Origin: Fidelibacterota bacterium
GTDB lineage: Bacteria; Fidelibacterota; Marinisomatia; SCGC-AAA003-L08; JACNLC01
Assembly: GCA_018657495.1 (NCBI GenBank)
Contig: JABHXA010000002.1
Coordinates: 193,472-257,471 of the forward strand
Reading direction: 5' to 3'
Length of the DNA stretch: 64,000 nucleotides
Of the stretch, positions 62,289 to 64,000 are shown one piece after another. The translations under genes and the position numbers were made by a program. Position 1 is the stretch's first letter, and each line of letters starts with the position of its first letter. A model generated the notes under the pieces. The model was not told where the DNA came from. It made no database searches and was given only the letters and a program-made list of their open reading frames with translations.

Positions 62289-64000
62289 TTATTTCAGCAA
62301 AGTAATTTTGTGTGTTACAACGCCATCAGTGTGCTGAAGTTTTACAAAGTAGATTCCCGAAGGAACTGACATCTGCTGATTGTCCATACCATTCCAGGTT
62401 ACTGAGTAATTACCGGCATCAACGATATTATTGGTTAATGTAGTAATCTGCTGACCCAGCATATTATAGATACTAACATTAACCTGTCCTGAAGTTGGCA
62501 GATAATATGATATCTCTGTTACTGGATTAAACGGATTTGGATAACTGCTCAGTAGTGCATATGAATTAGCTATCGTAGCAGGGATATATTCGTTACCTGA
62601 AACAACAGTATAATCAGTTATGCTGAATGATCCGTTTATAGAAAATAATTCAGATCCTGGATGTACCATCAATACCCTTGTCTCGTTACCATCAGTGTGA
62701 TAATCAGCTATATAGGCATCTCCAAGTTCAATGCTGAAGTCCTGACCATGAGATATAGTTATATCTACACCACCGATAAAGCCATCTGCATTTAGATTAA
62801 CCGTTCCATCATTTATCTGGATAGTTGCTTCTGTTGCATCATCAATTCGCCCTGGATTCAGGATGAGATCAACCATGATCACAATATCAAGAATATCAAG
62901 CGAACCACTGTTATCTACATCACCATGACAAACAAGGTTTTCATCAATTGGATTTGTACCAAGAATATGGGCAACAACACCAACAATGTCAAGAACATCT
63001 AGTGAACCGTCACCGGTTACATCACCATCAGAAGCACAGACACCAAGACATTCGAGTGCATCAGCAAAATCTGCTACAAATAGTGGTGGTTCTTCAGTCC
63101 AGGTATCCATATCATGATCCCAGTCTGTCCAGACACCATCAGCAGGACACATATAACGTGCACGGAATCGGCCAAATCCAAATCCCCCACCTTCTTGAAG
63201 GGAGAATTCTGTTCCGACAAATTCCCAGGCATACAAACTATGCCATGGCGCAGGTCCTATTAACGTTATGGAGGCAGTATAAGTACCGTCACCATTATCT
63301 ACTGCAGGTGTGGTAAACTCATTACCAAATCCCTGTAGATAGTTATTCCATTTATCCTTGTAAACAAGATTTACAATATCACCAGGGACAAAACCCGAGG
63401 CATCAGCAGCGCTCATGTCAACTGTAAAAGTCTGTGTGACAGATGCTCCGGCAGGAACGGTTCCGCCTGATGGTAGATCGTAAAATCCGGCAAGAGGTAA
63501 TTGATATATCTCATTCTCAGTATCACCCATGGAAAATGTCCGGTTGGCTCCACCAAATTGTGGTGAATCTTCCCAACCCATATCCACATACATTGGACCC
63601 CAGGTTGCTTCAAATAATGCAATTGACTCGGCTGAATGTTTTATGAAATATTTGTATTCCATGGTTATGCTCGGGAAGTTGGTAACACTTACGGCCAGAT
63701 TGAATATGTTGGTTCCCGGTTGACGTACCATGACGCTGTTTTCAACTTCACTGTCATTCCAACCATTAAATCCACCACGGACTTCCATTGTATCATTCCT
63801 GGCAAGACTGAATACTGGCATTCCAGTTGCCCCATCTTCATCAAGCCATTCAGCAAGATCAACCTGGAATATGACTGTTTTGGTCACAGCTTCTTCTGTT
63901 GAAGGAGCCTGGTCATCCCAGTAAACAAAGGCTATCGTAGTATCCTGGGTGATATTGGCTTCACGATTATCAGTGGATTCCCAACCGCCGGGACCATGCT
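62289..64000 (-). CDS. Secreted multidomain protein with dockerin-like and T9SS sorting domains (N-terminus beyond window)
   Basis: Open from the right window edge (no in-frame stop to 64000) to 62289; only the C-terminal ~570 residues are visible, so a start at 63887 (a GTG) is an artefact. Going C-ward there are a starch-binding/CBM-like beta domain (FQVDLAEWLDEDG; MEVRGGFNGWN; MEYKYFIK), a second beta domain beginning VTQTFTVDMSAADASGFVPG, two dockerin-like calcium repeats (GDVTGDGSLDVLDIVGVVAH; GDVDNSGSLDILDIVIMVDL), a beta domain, and a T9SS type A sorting tail (SYPNPFNPVTEISYYL; SGIYFVKLQHTDG; ending ITLLK). It is exported through the Por system and then anchored or released. Function unknown; a role in binding extracellular glycans is plausible. 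Confidence 0.88.
   Translation of the reverse strand, partial: HGPGGWESTDNREANITQDTTIAFVYWDDQAPSTEEAVTKTVIFQVDLAEWLDEDGATGMPVFSLARNDTMEVRGGFNGWNDSEVENSVMVRQPGTNIFNLAVSVTNFPSITMEYKYFIKHSAESIALFEATWGPMYVDMGWEDSPQFGGANRTFSMGDTENEIYQLPLAGFYDLPSGGTVPAGASVTQTFTVDMSAADASGFVPGDIVNLVYKDKWNNYLQGFGNEFTTPAVDNGDGTYTASITLIGPAPWHSLYAWEFVGTEFSLQEGGGFGFGRFRARYMCPADGVWTDWDHDMDTWTEEPPLFVADFADALECLGVCASDGDVTGDGSLDVLDIVGVVAHILGTNPIDENLVCHGDVDNSGSLDILDIVIMVDLILNPGRIDDATEATIQINDGTVNLNADGFIGGVDITISHGQDFSIELGDAYIADYHTDGNETRVLMVHPGSELFSINGSFSITDYTVVSGNEYIPATIANSYALLSSYPNPFNPVTEISYYLPTSGQVNVSIYNMLGQQITTLTNNIVDAGNYSVTWNGMDNQQMSVPSGIYFVKLQHTDGVVTHKITLLK

Overview
The window is 64 kb of AT-rich bacterial chromosome, densely packed with housekeeping genes. 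It has no rRNA or tRNA gene, insertion sequence, prophage or CRISPR array that I can see. The gene set points to the FCB superphylum. There is a type IX secretion C-terminal sorting domain (the YPNPFNPVT / GIYFVKL type) on a protein that also carries dockerin-like repeats. There is also a bacterial geranylgeranylglyceryl-phosphate synthase homologue, a TamB/TamA pair, a fused formiminotransferase-cyclodeaminase, and a TonB receptor with a surface beta-propeller. This combination most resembles Candidatus Marinimicrobia (SAR406), but that is inference from gene content, not a phylogeny.

Layout. (1) 54-8521, minus strand: one run from efp through accB, accC, gcvH, gcvPA, a GGGP synthase, a Xer recombinase, a site-2 protease, a previously uncounted 51-residue membrane protein and the fused FTCD. 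(2) 8701-10320, plus: a lone PHP-domain protein. (3) 10321-20499, minus: tamB, tamA, a TPR lipoprotein, MoxR-DUF58-BatD-like genes, a small outer-membrane protein and a YciO-type protein. (4) 20592-22508: dnaK with its own terminator. (5) 22630-46365, minus: 21 genes with almost no spacing (nrnA, dcd, ispH, pdxS, pdxT, dxs, methylmalonyl-CoA mutase, a GCS2 ligase, an archaeal-type GAPDH homologue, a metallo-hydrolase, tilS, hpt, ftsH, folP, an SLBB protein, prfB, lysS, a LolCDE-like transporter and clpC). (6) 46473-49293, minus: an orphan ABC ATPase, a HhH-GPD DNA glycosylase, trxB and trxA. (7) 49416-52890, plus: a cobalamin riboswitch, a B12-type TonB receptor and a BtuG-like beta-propeller. 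(8) 52880-57810, minus: an outer-membrane barrel, a DUF6580 membrane protein, a YhaM-like nuclease and malic enzyme. (9) 58085-62224, plus: citrate synthase, malate dehydrogenase, an Nramp-like transporter and a flavin reductase. (10) 62289-64000, minus: a secreted T9SS/dockerin protein running off the right edge.

How the genes fit together. The cobalamin locus feeds B12-dependent enzymes, of which the methylmalonyl-CoA mutase large subunit is in this window. Isoprenoid precursors come from the MEP pathway (dxs, ispH) and could supply the GGGP synthase. Central carbon metabolism is represented by citrate synthase, malate dehydrogenase and malic enzyme. Envelope biogenesis is represented by TamA/TamB and LolCDE-like genes, and proteostasis by DnaK, ClpC and FtsH.

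Three gene models need correction relative to simple ORF calling. prfB uses the classical +1 programmed frameshift. The metallo-hydrolase has no ATG/GTG/TTG at its natural N-terminus. The B12 receptor carries a terminator hairpin inside its first codons. The least-described features are the B12 locus (riboswitch, receptor, dockerin-tailed propeller) and the GCS2 / archaeal-type GAPDH gene pair.
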